Shown piece by piece: positions 30,739-47,632 of a stretch of DNA of 64,000 nt (positions within the stretch are counted from its first letter, which is position 1; the number at the start of each line of letters is the position of its first letter). A model generated the notes under the pieces. The model saw nothing but the letters and a program-made list of their open reading frames with translations. It did not search any database and was not told where the DNA came from. Source of the stretch: Vibrio sp. SS-MA-C1-2 (GTDB lineage: Bacteria > Pseudomonadota > Gammaproteobacteria > Enterobacterales > Vibrionaceae); assembly GCF_021513135.1 (NCBI RefSeq), contig NZ_CP090981.1:496001-560000 (forward strand), in the 5' to 3' direction. A program made the translations under genes and the position numbers.

Positions 30739-30856
30739 CCACAACTCAAATACCAGTAAAAATTGATTTTTTAAGTATTAATTTTATTATTACTGAGTGG
30801 TTAAACGAAAATATTGACCGCCGCAGAACCATCAATCTAGCTTCACTTTTCTACAG

Positions 30857-30890
30857 ACGTAAAAAAGCCCAAGTCGTAAGACTTGGACTT
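30857..30890 (-). terminator. Duplicated, slightly decayed rRNA-operon terminator
   Basis: GCCCAAGTC-GTAA-GACTTGGACTT copies the terminator at 31131-31162 with two changes. On the minus strand it precedes a T-rich stretch. It is part of the duplicated segment carrying the tRNA-Asp relic. Confidence 0.65.
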
Positions 30891-30909
30891 TGCTGTTTAT
30901 CAATGAAGG

Positions 30910-31010
30910 TTGCGGAGCGAACTAACGATCCTTAAAAAAGAACCCGCGCCCCCGGTGTGACGGCCGCTGTGTTTTAAATAAATAGCTAATCAACTGAACG
31001 ACCGTACTAC
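30910..31010 (-). pseudogene. Decayed tRNA-Asp copy
   Basis: Blocks TGCGGAGCG, GAACCCGCG, CCCCCGGTGTGAC, GGCCG, TCAACTGAAC and ACCGTACTAC align in order with the intact tRNA-Asp at 31170-31246 but are separated by insertions. The acceptor and T stems cannot form. The adjacent terminator is also duplicated. Confidence 0.75.
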
Positions 31011-31130
31011 TCGATCGCTTCAGTTACTTTGTTAATTGCCGATATAACATTGAATATCAGAAAATGTTTAGGCGAGATAAAGTGAAGTAATTAGTCATAT
31101 TATAAACTTCATATGTTATTTTCTACAGAC

Positions 31131-31162
31131 GTAAAAAAGCCCAAGTCGTGAGACTTGGGCTT
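31131..31162 (-). terminator. Terminator of the rRNA operon
   Basis: AAGCCCAAGTC-GTGA-GACTTGGGCTT is a perfect stem. Read on the minus strand it follows tRNA-Asp and is followed by TTTTTTACG. Confidence 0.92.
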
Positions 31163-31169
31163 AGTGTAG

Positions 31170-31246
31170 TGGCGGAGCGGACGGGACTCGAACCCGCGAC
31201 CCCCGGCGTGACAGGCCGGTATTCTAACCAACTGAACTACCGCTCC
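31170..31246 (-). tRNA. tRNA-Asp (anticodon GTC)
   Basis: 77 nt with encoded CCA. The acceptor stem GGAGCGG/CCGCTCC, GGTTCGAGTCC-type T loop and anticodon GTC (complement at 31210-31212) are complete. It is the distal tRNA of the rRNA operon. Confidence 0.97.
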
Positions 31247-31350
31247 TTTAGCAAATTGCTTACGCATGATGCTAAATACTTTTATCGTCGCTAACGTGTC
31301 AAAGTTAGAAGACGTGCGTTTAGATTTTTCAATCTAAAGCATAAATTTGA

Positions 31351-31469
31351 AGCCTGGCGATGACCTACTCTCACATGGGGAGACCCCACACTACCATCGG
31401 CGCGATTGTGTTTCACTTCTGAGTTCGGAATGGAGTCAGGTGGGTCCACAATGCTATGGTCGCCAAGCA
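31351..31469 (-). rRNA. rrf: 5S ribosomal RNA
   Basis: About 119 nt. Transcript begins TGCTTGGCGACCATAGC and ends ATCGCCAGGC, and contains CCGAACTCAGAAGTGAAAC, all typical of gamma-proteobacterial 5S. Ends are by similarity. Confidence 0.97.
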
Positions 31470-31618
31470 AATTTTGTTGTTAACCGCGAATATTCGCGTT
31501 TAACGAAATTTGGAAAGTCTGATAATTCGTAATAATGTTCTCAATACTTCATTCAAGTATCTTTTGACTCGTAGAGTCGTATTCTTTTGAGTCCATCAAA
31601 ACCCTTTGGGTGTTGTAT

Positions 31619-34512
<2,894 letters not shown>

Positions 34513-34843
34513 ATACAACCCGAAAGGGTCTTATGTATGTTCAAACAACCAAGGTTTTTGATTGTTGATAATCAACAGGGTAATGTTAATTATCGTTTGC
34601 CGGACTCAATATAGAATTAACATCAATGATGTTAATTTGAATACAAGACACTTGAATGTGTATTGTGTTGAGAACTCGTTTATTCTTTCGAATAAACAAT
34701 TATTACTTTTCAACTTATTAATGATTAAAAATCACTAACGAGTTTACTAGTCAGCTTTCCAAATTGTTAAAGAGCATGTCTTTTTCAAGACGAGTGATGG
34801 TAAACACCACTTTTTAAATATTCTAGATAAAACACTTAAAAAG
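34513..34843 (-). promoter_or_regulatory. 16S-23S spacer, second half, with boxA
   Basis: 331 bp between tRNA-Ala and 23S. TGCTCTTTAACA (complement at 34765-34776) is a boxA antitermination element, repeating the one in the leader. The rest is precursor stem and spacer; no gene. Confidence 0.75.
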
Positions 34844-34919
34844 TGGTGGAGCTATGCGGGATCGAACCGCAGACCTCCTGCGTGCAAGGCAGGCGCTCTC
34901 CCAGCTGAGCTATAGCCCC
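34844..34919 (-). tRNA. tRNA-Ala (anticodon TGC)
   Basis: 76 nt with CCA. The acceptor stem includes the G3:U70 wobble pair, the identity element of alanine tRNAs. Anticodon complement GCA at 34884-34886. Confidence 0.98.
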
Positions 34920-34963
34920 ATCTAGTATTGCTTTCATCTAACTGCTACCACTTCAAGAAGAAG

Positions 34964-35040
<77 letters not shown>

Positions 35041-35111
35041 ATTAGATGCTCTCTTTACTTTATTAACTTAATTCAATCTGTGTGGGTACTCATCACGAAA
35101 TATCAAATCGT

Positions 35112-36656
<1,545 letters not shown>

Positions 36657-36900
36657 AAAGTTTTTTTGGTCTTTCGACCGGCTCAACGAATACTGACTTC
36701 AAAACTAAATCCAACCTTATAAATAAAGTTAGACTGTAATCTTAAAGCGACTACCATTCCAACAGAATGATAGTGAATTGACTGTGCCAGTATAATTCAT
36801 AATAAATTATGTCTTACACTGTATTGGTCACTCAGTTCATTGAGTAATCTTTTTGTTGATTCTCGATAACGAGTGCCCACACAGATTGAATAAGTTAAAT

Positions 36901-36912
36901 TGTTAAAGAGCA
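36901..36912 (-). promoter_or_regulatory. Leader boxA of the rRNA operon
   Basis: The complement of TGTTAAAGAGCA gives TGCTCTTTAACA, the boxA antitermination signal recognised by NusB-NusE, in the leader between P2 and 16S. Confidence 0.85.
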
Positions 36913-36959
36913 TTGACATCGCAGTCGTTATCGCTAACAGTTGCGAAGCAAGGAGGCGT

Positions 36960-36987
36960 ATAATACAGCTCCCTAATTTTAAGTCAA
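36960..36987 (-). promoter_or_regulatory. rRNA promoter P2-like
   Basis: On the minus strand: -35 TTGACT (36982-36987), 16-bp spacer, -10 TATTAT (36960-36965), then a GC-rich discriminator ACGCCTCC and an AT-rich upstream stretch resembling an UP element. Confidence 0.8.
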
Positions 36988-37230
36988 GAAGAAATTTTAA
37001 TTTATTTTCAATTCCTATTTGAATCGAATCTAAAACGTCTTATTGACTTTCCTCAAAGAATGAAACACCGCGTTTTGACGCTTAGTGGCTTATCACTTAA
37101 GAGGTTGGCTATTTTACTTAACTAACTCTTGCTGTCAACCGCTTTTTTCATTAATTAAGTTATCTTTTTAAAACCTTACCGAATCGTTTAACTTGCTCTA
37201 TTTGCTCGTTATCTGTGTCGGTGGATGCGC

Positions 37231-37258
37231 ATTATAGAGAGATGAACAATCTTGGCAA
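37231..37258 (-). promoter_or_regulatory. rRNA promoter P1-like
   Basis: On the minus strand: -35 TTGCCA (37253-37258), 16-bp spacer, perfect -10 TATAAT (37231-37236), GC-rich discriminator GCGCATCC, and A/T tracts upstream. It lies about 270 bp before P2, giving the tandem layout of stringently controlled rrn operons. Confidence 0.8.
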
Positions 37259-37344
37259 CCTTTTTTTGAAAAAAAACAAAAGAAAATAACCAATTGCCTA
37301 GAATTTATTCATCTCAATCTATTTTTGTTTAAAACACCATCAAA

Positions 37345-37869
37345 TTAGCTATTTTTTATCATATCAGCAAAGCGAGTCACTTCATTCCAGTCGGTATATT
37401 CAACCTCTTTTGTTGTATCGGTCTCTCCACCTGTAATTTTCATGATAAGACGAATCATAAAACGATCGAACCAACTATAGCGAGGATAAAACAGAGCACC
37501 AGCAATAACCGATTGGTATTTAGGCGTCCATGGTGACTTTTGCAGAAACTTCTGCATATAAGCATTGGTCTCAGGTTTATTCTTCCCCTTTTTACGTGCA
37601 GTCAAATTAACACAGAAGAAACCCGCCTCTTTTTCAGTCAGGATTTGTTGATACTGTTCGATAAATTGATACAATTTTTTATTTAGATGACCATATCGAA
37701 TAGAACCTCCTACAATAACTCTACTATATAGAGAGAAGTCCAGGTTTGTTGCTGTATGTAAATCGATAACCTCACATTCAAACGTTGTTGAGAGTGTTGC
37801 TTTCATATGATTAATAATCTTAATCGTTTGACCGTCAGTACTAGAGTAGAGCAATAAAGCCTTTTCCAT
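37345..37869 (-). CDS. hemG: Menaquinone-dependent protoporphyrinogen IX oxidase HemG
   Basis: 174 residues with a flavodoxin-like fold: FMN-phosphate loop YSSTDGQTIKII (about residues 8-19), GGSIRYGHLNKKL and FFCVNLTARKKGKNKPET. The last includes the long-chain insertion typical of HemG. It oxidises protoporphyrinogen IX to protoporphyrin IX in haem synthesis and passes electrons to the quinone pool. It begins 4 bp after trkH in yigZ-trkH-hemG and lies next to the rRNA operon, as in E. coli. Confidence 0.95.
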   Translation of the reverse strand: MEKALLLYSSTDGQTIKIINHMKATLSTTFECEVIDLHTATNLDFSLYSRVIVGGSIRYGHLNKKLYQFIEQYQQILTEKEAGFFCVNLTARKKGKNKPETNAYMQKFLQKSPWTPKYQSVIAGALFYPRYSWFDRFMIRLIMKITGGETDTTKEVEYTDWNEVTRFADMIKNS

Positions 37870-37873
37870 TGAG

Positions 37874-39331
37874 TTACGTTCTCCAAAAAGTAGGGGTAAA
37901 TAGTACCAATAATGTAAATATTTCTAATCGACCAAATAGCATTGCTATTACCAAAATCCATTTTGCTGAATCATTCACCTCTCCGAAATGAACGGCAACT
38001 CCACCCAGCCCTGGACCTAAATTATTTAATGTCGCAACCACGGCTGAAAATGCCGTTAACTCATCTATTCCCGTAGCGACTAATGCCAACATACAGATGA
38101 CAAAAACTAAAGCATAAGCAGAGAAGAACCCCCAAACAGCATCAACTACCCGCTGTGACAATGGCTTATCACCAATTTTAATGGTGTAAATCGCCCTTGG
38201 ATGAATCAATCGCTTTAATTCTCGCGCACCTTGTAGAAAAAGGAGATAGATACGAATCACCTTCATTCCACCACCAGTCGAGCCAGCGCATCCACCAATA
38301 AAAGAGGAGAAAACTAATAGTACAGGCAAAAATAGTGGCCAATCAGAAAAACTCGTCGTCGTAAAACCTGCTGTTGTCGAGATAGAAACGGTTTGAAACA
38401 GCGCCTGATCGATAGTCATCCATTCCGAACTATAGCTATTGTGTTTAAGTAACATTAAGAAGGTAATCAAAAAGAGTACAATTTGGAAAACAAAAAAGAC
38501 TCTTAACTCAGGATCTCGCCAATAATATCGCAGATTGATACCGCGATGAGTAAATGCGGCAAAGTGGAGGGTAAAGTTACAGCTTGAAATTAATAAGAAT
38601 ACCACTGTAATCATATTGATTGTGGGACTATTAAAATATCCCATACTAGCGTCATGAGTTGAAAACCCACCAATCGCAATTGTCGAAAAACTATGGCTAA
38701 TGGCATCAAAAGGCGTCATACCTGCAAACCAAAACGCACCAGCACAAGCAATCGTTAATGCAAGGTAAATATACCAAAGTGCTTTTGCTGTTTCAGCTAT
38801 TCTTGGAGTGACCTTATTATCTTTAACTGGCCCTGGGATTTCTGCACGATATAACTGCATTCCCCCAATACCTAAAACGGGTAGAATCGCAACAGCTAAA
38901 ACAATAATCCCCATCCCGCCAAACCACTGCAATAATTGACGATAAAATAAAATGGCTTTAGGTAGATGATCAAGCCCAGTCAGCACTGTAGCCCCAGTGG
39001 TTGTTAAACCTGAAAAAGACTCAAAGAAGGAATCAGTTAAAGAAATATCTGGGCTTTCTGAAAGGAAAAAAGGTAATGAACCCGCACTACCAATAACCGT
39101 CCAAAAAAGAACAACAACTAAAAAGCCATCTTTAGCTTTTAACTCTTTTTTATGATGACGATTAGGTAGCCATAAGATCCCACCACAGAGGAGTAACAAA
39201 AAGAAGGTATAAACGAAAGGAAGCCCTGCACCATCTCGATAGATAAAAGCGACCAACGCAGGCGCTAGCATAGTGACACTAAATAGTGCCAATAATGTAC
39301 CTATAATTCTAATTATCGAGCGGGTTTGCAT
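37874..39331 (-). CDS. trkH: Trk potassium uptake system membrane subunit TrkH
   Basis: 485 residues (E. coli 483), four repeats of a membrane-pore-membrane unit. The four selectivity-filter segments are visible: TTTGATV, AIGGFST, STTAGFTT and NNLGPGLGG, each with the conserved Gly. It is the inner-membrane K+ channel, gated by the NAD- and ATP-binding TrkA, which is not in this window. It sits between yigZ and hemG with small gaps. Confidence 0.97.
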   Translation of the reverse strand: MQTRSIIRIIGTLLALFSVTMLAPALVAFIYRDGAGLPFVYTFFLLLLCGGILWLPNRHHKKELKAKDGFLVVVLFWTVIGSAGSLPFFLSESPDISLTDSFFESFSGLTTTGATVLTGLDHLPKAILFYRQLLQWFGGMGIIVLAVAILPVLGIGGMQLYRAEIPGPVKDNKVTPRIAETAKALWYIYLALTIACAGAFWFAGMTPFDAISHSFSTIAIGGFSTHDASMGYFNSPTINMITVVFLLISSCNFTLHFAAFTHRGINLRYYWRDPELRVFFVFQIVLFLITFLMLLKHNSYSSEWMTIDQALFQTVSISTTAGFTTTSFSDWPLFLPVLLVFSSFIGGCAGSTGGGMKVIRIYLLFLQGARELKRLIHPRAIYTIKIGDKPLSQRVVDAVWGFFSAYALVFVICMLALVATGIDELTAFSAVVATLNNLGPGLGGVAVHFGEVNDSAKWILVIAMLFGRLEIFTLLVLFTPTFWRT

Positions 39332-39377
39332 CTTGTATCCATACTGTAAGCATCCTAAGTAATATTATTTATGACGG

Positions 39378-39992
39378 TTAATCTTGAGCAATATTAATTT
39401 CGCCACGGCTTCGATTATGGAGCTCAAGGATAAAATCATCAACCTTTGTTGCGGGTATCGCCAGAGTAAAATGAATATCTATGACATAATCGACATTTAT
39501 CATTGAGCCTTGATACTGTTCAATCAGTTGCTCAATCAAATTAGAATAGTGATAACCGGCAGAAAAGACCAGTTCGACTTGTGGGATCTTTAACTTGGTC
39601 TCTAATTGTTCTAATCCTTGTTTTACACCACCACCATAGGCTTTAACGAGCCCACCTGTACCCAATTTAATGCCCCCAGAATATCGAACAACCACTGCCG
39701 TCAACTCACCAACACCAGATCCAGAAAGCTGAGCTAAAATAGGTTTTCCCGCGGTACCTGATGGCTCACCATCATCACTAAAGCCCCACTTCATTGAGTC
39801 AGTAGGTCTACCCGCAATAAATCCCCAACAATGATGACGAGCTGTTGGATGGCGCTCTTTAATCTGCTGGATAAAAGATTTCGCCTCTTTAATACCGACA
39901 GTATGAGAAATATAAGTAAGGAATCGACTCTTTTTTATCTCTTCTTCAAAAAGTACGTCTTGAGCTGGGATGAAATAAGGGGTATCTGACAT
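39378..39992 (-). CDS. yigZ: YigZ, IMPACT/UPF0029 family protein
   Basis: 204 residues. KKSRFLTYISHTVG, ARHHCWGFIAG, SDDGEPSGTAGKPIL and VRYSGGIKLGTGGLVKAYG are characteristic of the family N-terminal domain, and a DUF1949 domain of about 65 residues follows. Precise function unknown; eukaryotic IMPACT acts in translational control. First gene of yigZ-trkH-hemG. In E. coli pepQ precedes yigZ; here pepQ is absent from this position. Confidence 0.93.
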   Translation of the reverse strand: MSDTPYFIPAQDVLFEEEIKKSRFLTYISHTVGIKEAKSFIQQIKERHPTARHHCWGFIAGRPTDSMKWGFSDDGEPSGTAGKPILAQLSGSGVGELTAVVVRYSGGIKLGTGGLVKAYGGGVKQGLEQLETKLKIPQVELVFSAGYHYSNLIEQLIEQYQGSMINVDYVIDIHFTLAIPATKVDDFILELHNRSRGEINIAQD

Positions 39993-40197
39993 AAAAAATT
40001 AACTCATAATAATGAGTCTAAATATTATCATACTCCCCAATCACAGGCTTGTATTCTATTAAGCCCACTAGCGTTCTCAAACACCATGGCCAGAAAAAGC
40101 ATTAATAGCTTAATCTCAAAGTAAAATAAAAACAGTTTTATTTAACTCGCTGTTAACATTGGTGTTGAAAAAAACAACTATCGGGTTCAGACTGTTA

Positions 40198-40215
40198 TTA
40201 CTGGTCATGCCAGTT
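40198..40215. promoter_or_regulatory. Candidate FadR operator before fadB
   Basis: TTACTGGTCATGCCAGTT contains the ACTGG-N5-CCAGT palindrome, close to the FadR consensus (AACTGGTC...). It lies 44-61 bp before the fadB start, a repressing position. Confidence 0.55.
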
Positions 40216-40258
40216 CATGACTCACCCACTCCAGTAATAATATTCAAGGAGATGAAAT

Positions 40259-43620
<3,362 letters not shown>

Positions 43621-43687
43621 TTATTTTCAATTTATTAATAATAATATGAAAAAAGCAATATTCAGATCAACCTAAAATAGTAATAGC

Positions 43688-43718
43688 GTAGCAGTTCATC
43701 AAACCGATGGACTGTTAC
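43688..43718 (+). terminator. Possible fadBA terminator
   Basis: GTAGCAGTTCATC pairs with GATGGACTGTTAC (one mismatch and one wobble) around AAACC, but the following T tract is poor. Confidence 0.4.
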
Positions 43719-43895
43719 CTATTTTATTGGCTAAGAATAAAGTACTTCACCACCTACAACATGCATAAAAATCATGTATAAAATGATAAAGTTTCATTTT
43801 GTTCATAGCTATTCTCATACTACACTTAATATAATCAGTTGAATCCTTAAATATCTCCTTCTTATTTTGGATATATTTTGGTTTTTACAAAATCT

Positions 43896-43920
43896 TATAC
43901 CCAAATAATTGAAGGGTATA
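43896..43920. mobile_element. 25-bp scar of the MITE-like element (ends only)
   Basis: TATACCCAAATAATTG is joined directly to GAAGGGTATA: the left end and right end of the family with the interior missing. It lies 30 bp before acuI. Apart from this and the hairpin at 43688, the 330-bp fadA-acuI gap shows nothing I can name. Confidence 0.65.
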
Positions 43921-43950
43921 TTTTCCGTTATACCATTAGGGAGTTACCCC

Positions 43951-44931
43951 ATGTTTAAAGCCCTCGTTCTAGAACAACAAGATAAAATCACTCAAGCTTC
44001 TGTTCAAACTATTGATGAAACAACACTACCTGAAGGTGATGTATTAGTGGCGGTCGATTACACCTCACTTAACTACAAAGATGGTTTAGCGATTACAGGT
44101 GCTGGGCGTATTATCCGTAACTTCCCGATGGTGCCAGGAATCGATTTAGTAGGTAAAGTTTTAGAGTCTCAAGATGACCGTTATCAAGTTGGTGATGAGG
44201 TTGTTCTAACGGGCTGGGGCGTGGGTGAAACTCATTGGGGTGGCATGGCTGAGAAAGCTCGTTTAAAAGGTGACTGGTTAGTACCAATGCCCGCTAATTT
44301 TGATGGCAAAAAAGCGATGATGGTAGGAACTGCTGGCCTAACGGCAATGCTTTGTGTTCAAGCTCTTATTGATGCTGATATCAAACCTGAAGATGGCGAA
44401 GTTCTGGTAACGGGTGCTAGTGGTGGTGTCGGGTCTGTTGCCGTATCTCTACTCGCTAAACTTGGTTATACCGTCGCTGCTGTTTCTGGTCGCGTTGAAG
44501 AAAATGGCCCATTATTGACTAAACTGGGTGCATCTCGTGTCATTGAACGTAGTGAGTTTGAAGAACCTGCTCGCCCACTAGATAAACAACTTTGGGCTGG
44601 CGCTATCGATACCGTTGGTAGCAAGGTGCTCGCTAAAGTACTTTCTCAAGTAAACTATAATGGCGCTGTTGCGATTTGTGGTCTAGCTGGTGGCTTCGAT
44701 CTCCCTACCACCGTAATGCCATTTATTCTACGTAATGTTCGCCTACAAGGTGTGGATTCAGTGATGTGTCCACGTGAGAAACGTATGGCTGCATGGGATC
44801 GTCTGGTTGAGCTTCTTCCTGAGCAATATTACCAACAAGCATGTAATGAGATTTCTCTAGAACAAGCGCCTGAAGCAGCAGCAAAAATCATTAAAGGCCA
44901 AGTAACGGGCCGTACAGTGATCAAGCTTTAA
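43951..44931 (+). CDS. acuI: Acrylyl-CoA reductase AcuI (YhdH family, MDR oxidoreductase)
   Basis: 326 residues from the ATG at 43951 with AGGGAG nine bases upstream; an ATG at 43909 lies in the repeat scar. MDR features: SLNYKDGLAITGAGRII near the N-terminus, GTAGLTAMLCVQAL, and the NADPH loop VTGASGGVGSVAVSLLAKLG (about residues 151-170). The family reduces toxic acryloyl-CoA to propionyl-CoA, which matters to marine bacteria that use DMSP. It is monocistronic and convergent with a LysR gene; a regulatory link is only suggested by position. Confidence 0.92.
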   Translation: MFKALVLEQQDKITQASVQTIDETTLPEGDVLVAVDYTSLNYKDGLAITGAGRIIRNFPMVPGIDLVGKVLESQDDRYQVGDEVVLTGWGVGETHWGGMAEKARLKGDWLVPMPANFDGKKAMMVGTAGLTAMLCVQALIDADIKPEDGEVLVTGASGGVGSVAVSLLAKLGYTVAAVSGRVEENGPLLTKLGASRVIERSEFEEPARPLDKQLWAGAIDTVGSKVLAKVLSQVNYNGAVAICGLAGGFDLPTTVMPFILRNVRLQGVDSVMCPREKRMAAWDRLVELLPEQYYQQACNEISLEQAPEAAAKIIKGQVTGRTVIKL

Positions 44932-44980
44932 TCATGACTAAAGTCATACCTTTATTGTCATAACTTAAGATCTATAAATA

Positions 44981-45008
44981 AAAAGCGAGCCTGAGGTTCG
45001 CTTTTTTA
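44981..45008 (+). terminator. Terminator of acuI
   Basis: AAAAGCGA-GCC-TGA-GGT-TCGCTTTTTT forms a stem with a T-rich tail about 50 bp after acuI. The A-run on the other side could serve the converging lysR gene. Confidence 0.75.
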
Positions 45009-45037
45009 TTTTGAGCATCAAAGAGAGAACCTAGTCA

Positions 45038-45961
45038 TTAATATCGTCCTTGTTCTATCATTTCACTACACAACTTTTGAATTAACTCCCGCAACCAAAT
45101 ATGAGGAGCAGAGTGCTCACTTCTCGGGTGCCAAAGCAGTGAATAATCGAACGGTTTAAAATCTATCGGTAAAGCTTTTATCACAAGCTGATAACGCTCC
45201 GCATAAAGATAGGCTAAATCAGCAGGGACAGTAATAATCAAAGGCATTTTATCCACTAACGCCATGGCGGCTTCAAGGTAAGAGGCTCGCAACATAAGGC
45301 GCGGTTTCTGATCGAGAAAATGATTATCTATCTGTTGTTTGACTCCATCACTAATTGCGATCATTGCTTGAGGTAAAGATAGGTAACTCTCAATCGTAAT
45401 TGGTTCATCTACCAATGGATGGTCTTTTGCGACCAAACAGAGTACACCAACCTCCCCTAAACTAAGACGCTGAAGCGGAGATATATCACCAATAGGGTGA
45501 CAAACTGCCATATCAACTTTATCGTGAGTTAACTGTTCTAGCATCCGCTCTTGCTGCAAAGGGATAAAACGTAACGATATATGTGGTGCTTGCTGATAAA
45601 TCTCTTTTAATGCGATTGGTAAAATAGTTTGGATCGCATAATCACTAGCTGCAATCGTAAAGAAATCTTCACAGGATTCAGGTGCAAAAGTATTGGGCGT
45701 TAATAACGTGCGCAATGCTTCTAATGGTTCATTGAGTTGCTGACTCAGAAGTAACGCCTTTTCTGTTGGAACTAACTGACTCCCTTGACGGGTAAATATC
45801 GGATCGGATAATAGAGTACGCAGTCGAGACAACACTCGGCTCATCGCAGATTGACTTAAATTAAGTCGATACGCCGCCGCTGTCACACTGTTCTCTTCTA
45901 GAAGCACTTTTAATGCCACCAGCAGGTTCAAGTCTTTACGATAAACCTCTTCTATATCCAT
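45038..45961 (-). CDS. LysR-family transcriptional regulator
   Basis: 307 residues. The LysR helix-turn-helix is LVALKVLLEENSVTAAAYRL then LSQSAMSRVLSRLRTLLSDP (about residues 14-53). The effector domain begins near residue 95 (FFTIAASDYAIQTILPIALK). Related to the broad NodD/LeuO-like subgroup, but I cannot name an orthologue or ligand. It converges on acuI; the region upstream holds a MITE-like copy and then tusA. Confidence 0.88.
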   Translation of the reverse strand: MDIEEVYRKDLNLLVALKVLLEENSVTAAAYRLNLSQSAMSRVLSRLRTLLSDPIFTRQGSQLVPTEKALLLSQQLNEPLEALRTLLTPNTFAPESCEDFFTIAASDYAIQTILPIALKEIYQQAPHISLRFIPLQQERMLEQLTHDKVDMAVCHPIGDISPLQRLSLGEVGVLCLVAKDHPLVDEPITIESYLSLPQAMIAISDGVKQQIDNHFLDQKPRLMLRASYLEAAMALVDKMPLIITVPADLAYLYAERYQLVIKALPIDFKPFDYSLLWHPRSEHSAPHIWLRELIQKLCSEMIEQGRY

Positions 45962-46016
45962 CTTTCCCTCTTTTTGATTAAATCGATTTTATTTGAACGG
46001 TTTCGTCAATGATCTC

Positions 46017-46120
46017 TACACCCAAAGTAGTTGGAGTTGCTAGTAGGCGGCCAATGAGGGTGCCCATAAGTATAGGTATTCTCAGCCAACAACCGAGCAA
46101 CTTCAAGTAAGAAAGAGATA
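46017..46120. mobile_element. MITE-like palindromic element upstream of tusA
   Basis: 104 bp from TACACCC to GAGATA. The left arm GTTGGAGTTGCTAGTAGGCG and right arm CAACCGAGCAACTTCAAGTA are complementary around an internal segment shorter than in the 127-130-bp copies. Confidence 0.7.
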
Positions 46121-46228
46121 CATCGTAATATCAAACGATTTTAGGATATATATTAACGATGGTTTAAATCTCGGGCAAGAATCCGTATTATATTGTCTTT
46201 ATGACTCCACTTTACCGACGGTGACACA

Positions 46229-46471
46229 ATGAGCTTAAACTCAGAACCAACTCAAACTTTAGATGCTATTGGACTCCGCTGTCCGGAACCTGTGATGATG
46301 GTACGAAAAACAGTCCGTAAAATGACAGATGGTGAAACATTATTAATCACTGCAGATGATCCTTCAACAGTCCGAGATATTCCAAGTTTCTGTCGTTTTA
46401 TGGATCACACATTAATTGATTCTCAGGTTGAAACATCACCTTTTCAGTTTTTGATCCAAAAAGGCGCTTAA
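46229..46471 (+). CDS. tusA: Sulfurtransferase TusA
   Basis: 80 residues (E. coli 81). [20 protein letters not shown] carries the active-site Cys-Pro motif (Cys near residue 19), and the C-terminus FLIQKG fits. TusA takes persulfide sulfur from IscS and passes it to TusBCD for 2-thiouridine in tRNA, a partner modification to the MnmE-MnmG cmnm5U34 reaction encoded elsewhere in this window. Confidence 0.95.
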   Translation: MSLNSEPTQTLDAIGLRCPEPVMMVRKTVRKMTDGETLLITADDPSTVRDIPSFCRFMDHTLIDSQVETSPFQFLIQKGA

Positions 46472-46713
46472 TTGCTTCAAAGAGCTAAGTATGATTCCCC
46501 AAAATTGATGACTCTTTTAGCTGAGAGCGCTAGTTTTTTTCCAGCATTTATCTAAAGTTGGCAATATAACGATAAAATAGCGTTCAAATCACTATTCTCT
46601 CACTATTTTAGTCGATTATTTAGCCCTTCTACTACTCCATTGTCACCGAGCAAGGTATACTCGTTAGTTACATAAAAAATTTATTAACCACACACCATTT
46701 CGCGAACCTAATG

Positions 46714-47631
46714 ATGCAAAAATTCGATATTAAAACGTTTCAAGGCATGATCCTCGCGCTGCAGGATTATTGGGCCCAACAGGGTTGTACTATTGTTCAA
46801 CCTCTAGATATGGAGGTTGGTGCTGGCACCTCTCATCCTATGACATGTCTGAGAGCACTAGGTCCTGAGCCTATTGCTGCAGCTTATGTTCAGCCATCTC
46901 GTCGTCCAACAGATGGTCGTTATGGTGAGAACCCTAACCGACTACAACACTATTATCAGTTCCAGGTGATCATCAAACCATCACCGGATAATATCCAAGA
47001 GCTTTACCTAGGCTCATTAGAAGTACTAGGTGTTGATCCTCTTGTCCACGATATTCGTTTCGTTGAAGATAACTGGGAGAATCCAACATTAGGCGCATGG
47101 GGTCTAGGTTGGGAAGTTTGGCTAAACGGCATGGAAGTGACTCAGTTTACTTACTTCCAGCAAGTTGGCGGCCTAGAATGTAAACCAGTAACCGGTGAAA
47201 TTACTTACGGTATCGAGCGTCTTGCGATGTATATCCAGGGTGTTGATTCTGTTTACGACTTAGTTTGGACGGATGGTCCTCTTGGTCGAGTGACTTACGG
47301 CGATATTTTCCATCAAAATGAAGTTGAGCAGTCAACTTACAACTTTGAACATGCTGATGTTGATTTCCTACTGACCTTCTTCGATCAGTGTGAAAAAGAG
47401 TGTAAAGAGCTACTTGAATTAGAAACTCCGCTTTCTCTTCCTGCTTATGAACGCATTCTAAAAGCCGGTCATGCATTTAACTTATTAGATGCACGTAAAG
47501 CGATTTCAGTCACTGAGCGTCAACGCTATATCCTGCGTATTCGTAACCTAACCAAAGCGGTTGCGGAAGCTTACTATGCATCACGTGAAGCCCTAGGTTT
47601 CCCAATGTGTAAAGATAAACAGGAGAAGTAA
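46714..47631 (+). CDS. glyQ: Glycyl-tRNA synthetase alpha subunit GlyQ
   Basis: 305 residues from [12 protein letters not shown], the family N-terminus; a directly preceding ATG at 46711 would add one Met. The class II catalytic core is highly conserved ([80 protein letters not shown]). With GlyS it forms the alpha2-beta2 bacterial enzyme that charges tRNA-Gly. glyS begins 1 bp after its stop. Confidence 0.98.
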   Translation: MQKFDIKTFQGMILALQDYWAQQGCTIVQPLDMEVGAGTSHPMTCLRALGPEPIAAAYVQPSRRPTDGRYGENPNRLQHYYQFQVIIKPSPDNIQELYLGSLEVLGVDPLVHDIRFVEDNWENPTLGAWGLGWEVWLNGMEVTQFTYFQQVGGLECKPVTGEITYGIERLAMYIQGVDSVYDLVWTDGPLGRVTYGDIFHQNEVEQSTYNFEHADVDFLLTFFDQCEKECKELLELETPLSLPAYERILKAGHAFNLLDARKAISVTERQRYILRIRNLTKAVAEAYYASREALGFPMCKDKQEK

Positions 47632-47632
47632 G

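Noticed and set aside
43909-43950. Longer N-terminus for acuI
   Set aside because: It starts inside the 25-bp repeat scar; AGGGAG before 43951 and family length support the later start.
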